The position numbers were made by a program, and so were the translations under genes. 64,000 nucleotides of DNA from assembly GCA_965279735.1 (NCBI GenBank), contig OZ257260.1:930001-994000 (forward strand), in the 5' to 3' direction. The DNA is from CAIUGU01 sp965279735. Its GTDB lineage: Bacteria; Pseudomonadota; Gammaproteobacteria; Steroidobacterales; Steroidobacteraceae. Shown here piece by piece: positions 20,401 to 31,338 of this stretch (its first letter is position 1; each line of letters opens with the position of its first letter). Below the pieces are notes generated by a model. That model saw nothing but the letters and a program-made list of their open reading frames with translations. It was not told the DNA's origin and searched no databases.

Positions 20401-20805
20401 ATGTCCCCACCCACATTCGAACACCTCCGCGTCTGGCACGACGCACGCCGCCTCACATCCCGCATCTACTCCATCACTCGATCTGGCGCCTTCGCCCAGG
20501 ACTGGAGCCTCCGCGATCAAATCCGCCGCGCGTCGATATCCGTGATGTCCAACATCGCCGAGGGCTACGAGCGCGGAGGTCGAAAGGAATTCATCCATTT
20601 CCTGAGGATCGCCAAGGGCTCGGCGGGGGAGGTGCGATCGCAGCTATATGCGGCGCAAGACATCGGGTATGTGGACCCGGAAACGGCGAATGAGTTGAGG
20701 GAAGAAGTCGCGGCGCTGTCGAGGCGAATACAGGCGTTGGGCAGGGACGGTGAGGCAGGAACAAGAGAAGGGGGACTTCGTCCCCAAGTAGGCTGCCGCA
20801 AGTAG
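20401..20805 (+). CDS. Four-helix-bundle protein (S23 type)
   Basis: A 134-aa member of the four helix bundle / S23 ribosomal-protein-like family. Signature elements are FEHLRVWHDARRLT, RDQIRRASISVMSNIAEGYE, and FLRIAKGSAGEVRSQL. Members are often encoded in rRNA intervening sequences or small accessory islets and relate to the Avd protein of diversity-generating retroelements; no reverse transcriptase is nearby. ATG 20401 begins right at the family's N-terminal motif. The last ten or so codons run into the repeat array that starts at 20785. Confidence 0.85.
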   Translation: MSPPTFEHLRVWHDARRLTSRIYSITRSGAFAQDWSLRDQIRRASISVMSNIAEGYERGGRKEFIHFLRIAKGSAGEVRSQLYAAQDIGYVDPETANELREEVAALSRRIQALGRDGEAGTREGGLRPQVGCRK

Positions 20806-20923
20806 GTCTTCGACAAGTAGGGCTGTCGCCAGGCCAGAAGGGTCAGGTCGGGATGTCTTTTCGATGCGTTCTGACCTGGCGGTAGCCCTACTTGGCAGCG
20901 CCCTACCTGCGGCAGCCTACCTG
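20785..20923. repeat. Nested inverted repeat (two hairpin arms)
   Basis: The outer arms 20785-20806 and 20902-20923 are inverted copies with 2 mismatches in 22. The inner arms 20814-20837 and 20871-20894 are inverted with 3 mismatches in 24, around a 33-nt loop. The whole could fold as a long interrupted stem. It begins inside the last codons of the four-helix-bundle gene. Confidence 0.7.
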
Positions 20924-20943
20924 TCGACAGAGTCGACCGTCCT
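20900..20943. repeat. 44-bp direct repeat, copy 1
   Basis: The sequence recurs 89 bp further on with one mismatch. It contains the outer right arm of the nested inverted repeat and an internal CTGTCGACAG palindrome. Confidence 0.75.
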
Positions 20944-20988
20944 CGCCTCCGCTCTACCTCTGACTTGGCGGAGCCCCACCTGGCGCTA

Positions 20989-21032
20989 GCCCTACCTGCG
21001 GCAGCCTACTTGTCGACAGAGTCGACCGTCCT
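20989..21032. repeat. 44-bp direct repeat, copy 2
   Basis: This is the second copy of 20900-20943 (43 of 44 identical). Its first part is also an inverted match (one mismatch in 22) to 20785-20806. From 21033 to 21288 I see no gene; the region must hold the promoter of the restriction operon, but no clear consensus element stands out. Confidence 0.75.
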
Positions 21033-21288
21033 TGTCTTGCGGACCGCCGCCTCGGCGCGCGCACCATTGTCGCGAGCGCCTTCCGCGGCTATAGTCTCCG
21101 CGCATTTCTTACAAATCAGATCAGAAATGGGGCGAGGAATGGAGGAGAGCAGGGAGGCGCTTCGGCCATCAAGACTTAGTCAGTCTTCCCGCACTTTCTT
21201 ATCCGCTTATCCCATCTTTCGAATCTCGACAGCCCCCACGCAATTTGTGGATGCTGGCTCCTCCCTATTGCGTTGCGACTGAAGATAC

Positions 21289-22974
21289 ATGGCACGAAAG
21301 AAGACAGAAAAGACCGCGTCGACCGGCAACGGCGCGAACTTGGGTTTCGAGGCGAAGCTCTGGCTCACTGCCGACAAGCTGCGGAACAACATGGACGCGG
21401 CGGAGTACAAGCACGTCGTCCTCGGTCTGATTTTTCTCAAGTACATCTCCGATACCTTCGACGAGCATCACGCGAAGCTCATTGCGGGGAAGGGCGACTA
21501 CGCCGGTGCCAATCCCGAGGACAAGGACGAATACAAAGCCGAGAACGTCTTCTGGGTACCAAAGGAAAGTCGATGGTCGTATCTGCAGGCAAATGCCAAG
21601 CAGCCAACCATCGGCAAGATTGTTGATGACGCGATGGTTGCCATTGAGCGCGACAATCCACGGCTCAAAGGCGTGTTGCCCAAGGACTACGCCCGTCCCG
21701 GCCTCGACAAGCAGCGGCTCGGCGAGCTCATCGATGTCATCGCAACCATCGAACTCACTGCTGCCAGCGAGGGCGAAAAGACCCATCGCTCAGTCGATCT
21801 GCTTGGCCGCGTGTACGAGTATTTCCTCACGCGCTTCGCCAGCGCCGAGGGCAAGAACGGTGGCCAGTTCTATACGCCGTCCTGCGTTGTGCGCTGCCTC
21901 GTCGAGATGCTCGCGCCTTACAAGGGTCGTATCTACGATCCCGCCTGCGGATCGGGCGGTATGTTTGTGCAGTCCGAAAAGTTCGTCGAGAGCCACGGCG
22001 GCAAGCTGGGCGACATCAGCATCTACGGCCAGGAGAGCAACGCCACCACCCGCCGTCTCGCCGTGATGAATCTTGCGCTGCGTGGGATTGAAGCGGACTT
22101 CGGAGCGGAGCATGCCGATACCTTCCGACGCGACCTCCATCCGGATTTGCGCGCTGACTTCGTGCTTGCCAATCCACCGTTTAATGACTCTGACTGGTTC
22201 CGTAAGGACGACGATGTGCGTTGGCAGTTCGGTGTGCCACCCAAGGGCAACGCCAACTTTGCGTGGGTGCAGCACTTCATTCATCACCTTGCTCCGCACG
22301 GCATGGCCGGATTCGTTCTGGCGAATGGCAGTATGTCTTCCAACCAGTCCGGCGAAGGCGAGATCCGCAAAGCGATCATCGAAGCAGATCTGGTGGATTG
22401 CATGGTCGCGATGCCAGGTCAGCTCTTCTATAGCACCCAGATTCCCGTGTGCCTCTGGTTCCTCCGTCGCGACAAGCGCCGCATCCCCTCTCCCTCAGGG
22501 AAAGGGCAGGGCGAGGGTGGAACTGACCGTCGCAAGCAGACGCTGTTCATCGACGCCCGCAAGCTCGGAACTCTGATCGATCGTGTCCATCGGGAACTGA
22601 CCGATATCGATCTGCAGAAAATTGCCTCCACTTACCATGCGTGGCGCGGAGACAAGACTGCCCCCTCTCCCGTTCTGGGAGAGGGCGGGGGTGCGGGTTC
22701 TTCTCCCTCTCCCAGTTTGGGAGAGGGTGGGGGTGAGGGCTACTCCGATATTCCTGGGTTCTGTAAGTCAGCAACGTCCGAAGAAATCGCCGCGCATGGC
22801 CACGTCCTCACTCCCGGCCGCTACGTTGGCGCCGAGGACATTGAAGACGACGGCGAGCCCTTCGAGGAAAAGATGCGGCGTCTCGTCGCCGAATTGCGAG
22901 CCCAGTTCGCGGAATCCGCGAAACTGGAGCAGGCCATTAAAACCAACTTAAGCGGGCTGGGTTATGGCGGGTGA
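21289..22974 (+). CDS. hsdM: Type I restriction-modification DNA methyltransferase subunit
   Basis: A 561-aa N6-adenine methyltransferase. The N-terminal HsdM helical domain (about 15-140) precedes the SAM-binding motif DPACGSGG (217-224) and the catalytic motif NPPF (295-298). It forms the M2S1 methylase and M2S1R2 nuclease with the adjacent products. Two stretches are foreign to the family: about residues 399-411 (Pro/Ser/Gly-rich) and about 458-484 (Gly/Ser/Pro-rich). Both are encoded by REP-like palindromic DNA kept in frame, so the protein is longer than usual in its C-terminal part. Its end overlaps hsdS by 11 nt. Confidence 0.95.
   Translation: MARKKTEKTASTGNGANLGFEAKLWLTADKLRNNMDAAEYKHVVLGLIFLKYISDTFDEHHAKLIAGKGDYAGANPEDKDEYKAENVFWVPKESRWSYLQANAKQPTIGKIVDDAMVAIERDNPRLKGVLPKDYARPGLDKQRLGELIDVIATIELTAASEGEKTHRSVDLLGRVYEYFLTRFASAEGKNGGQFYTPSCVVRCLVEMLAPYKGRIYDPACGSGGMFVQSEKFVESHGGKLGDISIYGQESNATTRRLAVMNLALRGIEADFGAEHADTFRRDLHPDLRADFVLANPPFNDSDWFRKDDDVRWQFGVPPKGNANFAWVQHFIHHLAPHGMAGFVLANGSMSSNQSGEGEIRKAIIEADLVDCMVAMPGQLFYSTQIPVCLWFLRRDKRRIPSPSGKGQGEGGTDRRKQTLFIDARKLGTLIDRVHRELTDIDLQKIASTYHAWRGDKTAPSPVLGEGGGAGSSPSPSLGEGGGEGYSDIPGFCKSATSEEIAAHGHVLTPGRYVGAEDIEDDGEPFEEKMRRLVAELRAQFAESAKLEQAIKTNLSGLGYGG
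22485..22520. repeat. REP-like insertion in hsdM, site 1
   Basis: A CCCTCTCCC...GGGAAAGGG-type palindromic unit followed by GCAGGGCGAGGG lies in frame inside hsdM. It resembles the abundant extragenic REP-like elements of many high-GC Gammaproteobacteria, here within coding sequence. Confidence 0.6.
22663..22739. repeat. Tandem REP-like elements inside hsdM, site 2
   Basis: There are two consecutive units, each a perfect CCCTCTCCC-N5-GGGAGAGGG palindrome (22663-22685 and 22705-22727) followed by GGGGGTGCGGG or GGGGGTGAGGG. Both keep the hsdM reading frame open, adding Gly/Ser/Pro-rich residues. Confidence 0.8.
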
Positions 22975-24274
22975 TTGGAGACGCGTGACTGTCTCTGAGG
23001 TTTGCGAGCTGATTGTCGATTGCGTTAACAAGACGGCTCCAGTCGTTGAAGCGGTCACGCCTTACAAGATGCTTCGCACGACCAATATTAAGGGCGGTCG
23101 AATCAACCGAGAAGACTGCCGGCGAGTATCGGAAGACACCTTCGAACGCTGGACCCGAAGAGCGGACGTTCGGCGTGGGGACGTGATCCTGACGCGCGAA
23201 GCTCCGATGGGAGAAGTGGGTTACGTGGATTTCGATGACACCGTCTTCCTTGGGCAACGCCTAATGCAATATCGTGCGAACCCAATGCTTCTCGAACCTA
23301 GGTTCCTCCTCTATTCATTCCTATCAAGGGACCTTCAGAACCAGTTCGCCGCTCACGAAGGTAGCGGCTCTACAATTAGTCACATCCGCGTCGGAGATTG
23401 CTCGAAGTTTCAGCTTTCGCTCCCACCCCTCGCAGAGCAAAAAGCCATCGCGGCGATCCTTGGGGCCTTGGACGACAAGATCGAGTTGAACCGGCGAATG
23501 AACGCGACGCTGGAGGCAATATCGCGGGCGCTGTTCCAGAGCTGGTTCGTGGATTTCGATCCGGTTCGCGCGAAGCTCGATGGGCAGCAGCCTATGGGCA
23601 TCGATTCAGACACTGCCGCACTCTTTCCGGACTCTTTTCAAGCTTCTGAGGCCGGTCACATTCCTAGCGGCTGGACTATTCAGCCCGTTGGAGAAGTTGT
23701 GGATTGTGTCGGTGGCGGAACGCCTAGCACGGCAGAGCCGAAGTATTGGGAAGGCGGCACGCACCATTGGACGACTCCGAAGGACTTCTCCTCGCTTCAG
23801 GCACCCGTTCTCCTCGACACCGACCGAAAGCTCACCGACGCCGGTATCTCCAAGATTTCCTCCGGACTGCTCCCCGCCGGGACGCTCTTGCTCTCCTCCC
23901 GTGCACCCGTTGGTTATCTCGCGATCGCCGCAATACCCGTTGGCATCAATCAGGGTTTTATCGCTCTGAAGTGCAACGAACGGGCCTCAAACTTTTTCAT
24001 GCTGAACTGGTGCCAGACAAACATGGCAGAGATCGAAAACCGTACCACTGGCACCACCTTCGCGGAAATAAGCAAACAAAATTTTCGGCCCATTCGCGTC
24101 ATGCTACCGCCGAAGGAGCTCATGAGCGCCTTCACCGCTAAAGTTGCGCCGCTATACAGTCATATCACTGCAAACCTCCACCAGGCCCAGACCCTCGCGA
24201 CCATACGCGACGCGCTGCTGCCAAAGCTGCTTAGCGGAGAGGTCTATCTCCCACCTGAGCAACACTCATCGTGA
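22964..24274 (+). CDS. hsdS: Type I restriction-modification specificity subunit
   Basis: A 436-aa subunit with two target recognition domains. The first half ends in the central conserved region LPPLAEQKAIAAILGALDDK followed by helices (NRRMNATLEAISRALF), and the second half repeats the pattern with a start near SGWTIQPVGEVVD and an end near LATIRDALLPKLLSGEV. The DNA target cannot be deduced. It overlaps hsdM by 11 nt, and its TGA overlaps the GTG of the next gene, so the operon is tightly coupled. Confidence 0.93.
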   Translation: MAGDWRRVTVSEVCELIVDCVNKTAPVVEAVTPYKMLRTTNIKGGRINREDCRRVSEDTFERWTRRADVRRGDVILTREAPMGEVGYVDFDDTVFLGQRLMQYRANPMLLEPRFLLYSFLSRDLQNQFAAHEGSGSTISHIRVGDCSKFQLSLPPLAEQKAIAAILGALDDKIELNRRMNATLEAISRALFQSWFVDFDPVRAKLDGQQPMGIDSDTAALFPDSFQASEAGHIPSGWTIQPVGEVVDCVGGGTPSTAEPKYWEGGTHHWTTPKDFSSLQAPVLLDTDRKLTDAGISKISSGLLPAGTLLLSSRAPVGYLAIAAIPVGINQGFIALKCNERASNFFMLNWCQTNMAEIENRTTGTTFAEISKQNFRPIRVMLPPKELMSAFTAKVAPLYSHITANLHQAQTLATIRDALLPKLLSGEVYLPPEQHSS

Positions 24275-26585
24275 GTACAAATAACTCTCTACTTCCTAAA
24301 GAAGCAGTTGCGCTGGTACAGCACATCGAACTGAATAAGGCAGGGTGGTGGGACAAGACAGTCCACAGACTCGTATTAGCCTCGGTGTGGCTAGCGGGCG
24401 AGTCCCCAGATGCCAACGCGGTTCTGGGAATTCTGGAGTCAACGTTCAGCCTTTCAGTGAGCGCCAAAAAACTAAGCTCAACGCTAGCGTCTTTGCAAGG
24501 GCGCAACATGTTGTTGCGACTCCCGGGTGATAGATACCGAATTCCAGATGAGCAACGGGTGATATTTGAAGAGGAGATCGCGGCATCGGAGGCAGCAGAA
24601 AGGGAAGCGAAGGGCTCATTCTTTAAACACGTCTCCACAATTGGCGAAGGATTGAAACCAGAAGAAGTATGGAATGCATTCACGCAGGATTTTCTAGGTC
24701 CCCTGATCAAGCTGGTCGGCGCAAATGCCTACCGTTTGGTGGCAGGCGAGAAAATGGAGATGGACAAAGCCTTGGTGAATCAGTTTGTTGAGCATTTTCC
24801 GTCGAATACGCACAGCAAATTGCGCGAGTTGGTAACGACATTTCTCGATCCCAAGCATGCGGAAGTCCGAGCCTATATCAGTCGAATGCTTCACGCGCGT
24901 TTTTGTGTTGAGGCTAGCGGTTTGGCAGAAGACGTGTTGGAAAAACTCAATGCCAGCGTCGGAAAGAAAATTCGTTTTCAAATGTTTGTAGACACGAACT
25001 TTCTGTTCTCACTGCTCGATCTGCATGAAAATCCGTCCAATTCAGCTGCCCAAGAACTTCGTGAACTAATTGATCATCTGAAGGGAAATCCTCGAATCGA
25101 GTTAGTCATCACACCGGAAACGATCGACGAAGCCAAGAGTGCGATTGCGTCCACCAAGGGTCAGCTCTCGGGCTTTCCATCCGGTCGGAACTTCTCTGAG
25201 GCGGCTCTGCAGGGTGGGTTCTCGGGAATGACCATTCGATTTCTCACGGAACGCGTGAAGCGGAACGGAAATCTAACGGCAGAGGACTGGTTTGATCCGT
25301 ATCTAAAGAATTTTGTTGCTATGGCGAGAGGCAAGGGCGTGGAGCTATTCAATCAGAAGCTCGACGGCTACTCAACGCGACAGGACGTAGTCGATGATAT
25401 TCACTTGGTCCTAAAACTCGAAGAGCGCCGCCCTGAAAACCGACGGAAGTCTTATCCAAAAGTCGCACATGATATGGTGTTGTGGCACGTTGTGAATGAT
25501 AAGCGGCCTGCATACATCGAATCACCAATTGAAGCGATTTACTGGATTCTTACCGTCGATTTTCGGCTAATTGGATTTGATGAACACAAACAAAAGCAAT
25601 CAAAGTCCAAAGTGCCGCTTTGCATTCATCCCGCATCGTTAATCCAGCTTCTGCAGTTCTGGGTTCCGAGGACGAAGGAGTTTGAGGAGGCGATGCTTGG
25701 AAGTCTGCGCTTGCCTTTTCTCTTCCAGGACTTCGATGTAGAGGGGGAAAAGACTAGCCTTAAAATCCTTAAGGGCATTGGCAGATTTGAAGGAAGCGAG
25801 GGCCTCTCACAGGAAACAATCACACAAGTGATGCTCAATGATGGCTTGCGCACTAGGCTTCAGGCGGAGCAATCTGAGGAGGGTGAGGTTGCGTTAATTC
25901 GCGATGCGCTGGTTGAGGAGATTAGGCTGCGGGCCGAGGCGGAGGCCAACAAGGCAATTGCGCTTCAAGCAGAACTAGAGAAGCGTGATTTCGACATCGC
26001 GATCCTCGCTGAGCAGAAACGCACCGCTGAGGTGGAAATAAATCGAGCAAAAAAGGACAAAGATGAAGCGGATGCCGCGGCACGACTGGCTCTTGCGTCT
26101 CAGAAAGATGAGCTTGGAGCTATGGAGGGTCGATTACGGGCAATGGAGGACGCAGACAGGGAGCGCATTCAAACGGAGACAATACGAGGGATAGCTAGAG
26201 CAAAGTCGGGTGCGCTCTGGCTTTACGTGGTTCTTCTTGCTGGTGTTGTTGTCGTCGCAAATAGCGTTGCATGGTGGCTCGTCCGGTGGGTTCCAGAACT
26301 AACATCTGTCATAGGAATTTACGCTGCGCGCACTCTCATCGGCGTTGTCGTTTTCATCCTTTTTCACTTGACTCTTGAGTTATCGATCGGTCGCAAGGAG
26401 CCCATGAGTGCACTGTGGCCCTTTAAGCAAGTCACTCGATTTCGTGGCTGGCTTTGGTCCCTGGTGATACTCGGATTTGTATTGGGGGTCTTCGGAAATC
26501 TGGTTGCAAATCGGATTCAGCGGGATATCGATAGACAAGGAGCCGCGCAGCCCAATGCCAATGGTGCGGCGGAATCCGAGCGGCC

Positions 26586-26589
<4 letters not shown>
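24271..26589 (+). CDS. PIN-domain, coiled-coil membrane protein inside the type I RM operon
   Basis: A 772-aa protein that I do not recognise as a named family. N-terminal residues about 45-100 look like a winged helix (VSAKKLSSTLASLQGRNML...YRIPDEQR). Residues about 236-435 read as a PIN-type nuclease: D241 in MFVDTNFLFSLL, E283/E287 in TPETIDEA, D401 in KVAHDMVLWHV and D430 in ILTVDFRLIGF supply the expected acidic set. Residues about 530-640 form a charged coiled coil, followed by three membrane helices (about 648-670, 683-703, 727-746). The start is GTG 24271, overlapping the hsdS stop; its end overlaps hsdR (ATGA). It is visibly more AT-rich than hsdM and hsdR, which suggests separate acquisition. 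An RNase that acts when restriction fails, as PrrC does from the same operon position, is an inference. Confidence 0.75.
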
Positions 26590-29750
<3,161 letters not shown>

Positions 29751-29761
29751 GGGAATTGCCA

Positions 29762-30403
29762 GTGATACCAGTTCTGCTTTTTGATGAAAGCGGCCCCAAT
29801 GGTCTAAGCCTTTCGCAGTTCGAACAAAATCTCCTTGCGATATGCGAAGATCATCGGCGTGAGAATCGTGCATGCTTATTCGCGGTCATTCTCCATGGGC
29901 ATAAAAGTCCCCAATTCAGCAAGGCGTTAGCAGATAAGGCGTATTGGATAGCGCTAAATGCAATTAGCGGCCGCGCCCTCACCGTATTTGCGGTTTTTGA
30001 TGGTGTGTTACGAGAAGATTCCATCGAGGCGCTCCGGGACTATAGCGGTCGACTTGATGAGTTGTCTCGAACTCATCAACGAGTACTAAATCAAATATTC
30101 GGTATTGCTGATCTTAAGATGCCAGCCTTGCTCTTCTTTCAAGTTAGCGACGGCATGGTCTCCGACTCACGATTAATCGAACTGAAGGCACGGACAACGG
30201 ACGACGCTTACTTAGAATTGTCGACGTTGCTCGAAGATGTTGCCCAAGCACTTAAAGATAGCGCAGGTAGCCTAATACGATTGCCCGCAGTAGCGTTTTC
30301 GAAAGCGGAGTCGGTAATTCGCTTAAAGGAAGTGGGGAGAGTAGCAAGGGCCGTCGGGAAGCCGATAAAGACGCTATCAGATTTGATGGCAATCTTTTGG
30401 TAG
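29762..30403 (+). CDS. Unknown protein downstream of hsdR
   Basis: A 213-aa protein starting at GTG 29762 with GAGGG 8 nt upstream; an in-frame GTG at 29735 inside hsdR is a weaker choice. Strand-like segments IPVLLFDES and CLFAVILHG and TVFAVFDGVL alternate with helices, giving an alpha/beta look, and a helical C-terminus ends in LMAIFW. No family or catalytic motif is recognised. It is AT-rich compared with hsdR, like the PIN-domain gene, so both may be accessory genes acquired together with or into the restriction operon. Confidence 0.6.
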   Translation: MIPVLLFDESGPNGLSLSQFEQNLLAICEDHRRENRACLFAVILHGHKSPQFSKALADKAYWIALNAISGRALTVFAVFDGVLREDSIEALRDYSGRLDELSRTHQRVLNQIFGIADLKMPALLFFQVSDGMVSDSRLIELKARTTDDAYLELSTLLEDVAQALKDSAGSLIRLPAVAFSKAESVIRLKEVGRVARAVGKPIKTLSDLMAIFW

Positions 30404-30492
30404 CTTACGAAGAGGACAGGAGATTTTTACCGGATATTGGTTATTCGGTTATGTGCCGCGGGTTCTGGATCGTAGAGGCTTAGGGTATTCCG

Positions 30493-30921
30493 ATGACTAT
30501 CCAGGAACGTGACTACATGCGAAGCGACGGAGGTCGTCCGGGCAAGCCGCTCAAATTCCCGGAACTCGTTTCCAGAGCCTGGTGGCGGCGGATCAAGATG
30601 CGGAATGCACTGAATGTCGCAGCGCTTTTGATTGCGGTTTCATCCGGAGCCATCTGGCTCGCGCGGGATACAGCCGGACTGTTCGCCTCCTTCGGGCCGG
30701 GTGAAGGGTCGTTGGTCGTCAACATCAATACCGCGACAACCGAAGAACTCGAAACGCTTCCGGGCATCGGTCCAGCGCTCGCGCAGCTCATCGTGCAAAG
30801 CCCTCCTTACCCGTCAATCGATGATCTCAAGCGGGTGAGGGGAATCGGACCGGGATTGATCACCAGCCTGCGACCGTTCATCAAGACCGAAGGCGATACG
30901 GGTTCGATGCCTGCTCATTGA
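30493..30921 (+). CDS. ComEA-type helix-hairpin-helix protein, intact copy
   Basis: A 142-aa protein. A basic N-terminus is followed by one membrane helix (about 37-57, VAALLIAVSSGAIWLA), then a ComEA-type tandem helix-hairpin-helix domain: VNINTATTEELETLPGIGPA and IDDLKRVRGIGPGLI. ComEA-like proteins bind DNA without sequence specificity on the outer face of the membrane, often during DNA uptake. This is the only intact copy; partial copies lie at 34701-34856, 37371-37430, 40970-41071 and 42491-42531. Confidence 0.85.
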   Translation: MTIQERDYMRSDGGRPGKPLKFPELVSRAWWRRIKMRNALNVAALLIAVSSGAIWLARDTAGLFASFGPGEGSLVVNINTATTEELETLPGIGPALAQLIVQSPPYPSIDDLKRVRGIGPGLITSLRPFIKTEGDTGSMPAH

Positions 30922-30923
30922 AA

Positions 30924-31035
30924 GGGACTTTCGGTACCGGGTTTGACTTATCGGACATATGGATCGATTGGCGCGGTTCGCCATTAAACGGCGTGGCCCA
31001 TACGTCACATAAGTCAAACCCGGTACCCGAGTCCC
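30924..31035. repeat. Inverted repeat downstream of comEA
   Basis: Arms 30924-30951 and 31009-31035 are inverted copies with a perfect 19-bp core (30933-30951 and 31009-31027, containing GGTACCGGGTTTGACTTA) and GGGACT at the outer ends. The 57-bp centre has no gene. It may be a miniature mobile element or a large transcript hairpin. The rest of the gap to 31338 shows no convincing gene. Confidence 0.7.
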
Positions 31036-31338
31036 TCCAAAACCGATTTCAACTGCGTTGGCGATCATCGCTAGGTTCGAAAGATGTTGCGTCGCAATAT
31101 TGTAGTGGGCCAGGATCTTTGCGTAATTCCGTGTAGTTGTTACATTTCGGGAGACGGTGGTGGGAGAATAAGCTGCAGATACCTTCGTCGACCCCGCAAT
31201 GAAGAGACCAATTGCGCCATCACTTCCGGAAGGTACATGACACGGAAGAAGCAGATAACGATGCAGAAAGTCCCTCGTTGCGTTCCTGAATAACACGAAT
31301 TGTTGGAGCGCATGGCAGCGCGACAAAATTGACTAAAC

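Noticed and set aside
20401..21032. Diversity-generating retroelement suggested by the four-helix-bundle protein and nearby repeats
   Set aside because: No reverse transcriptase and no template/variable repeat pair with adenine-specific differences was found.
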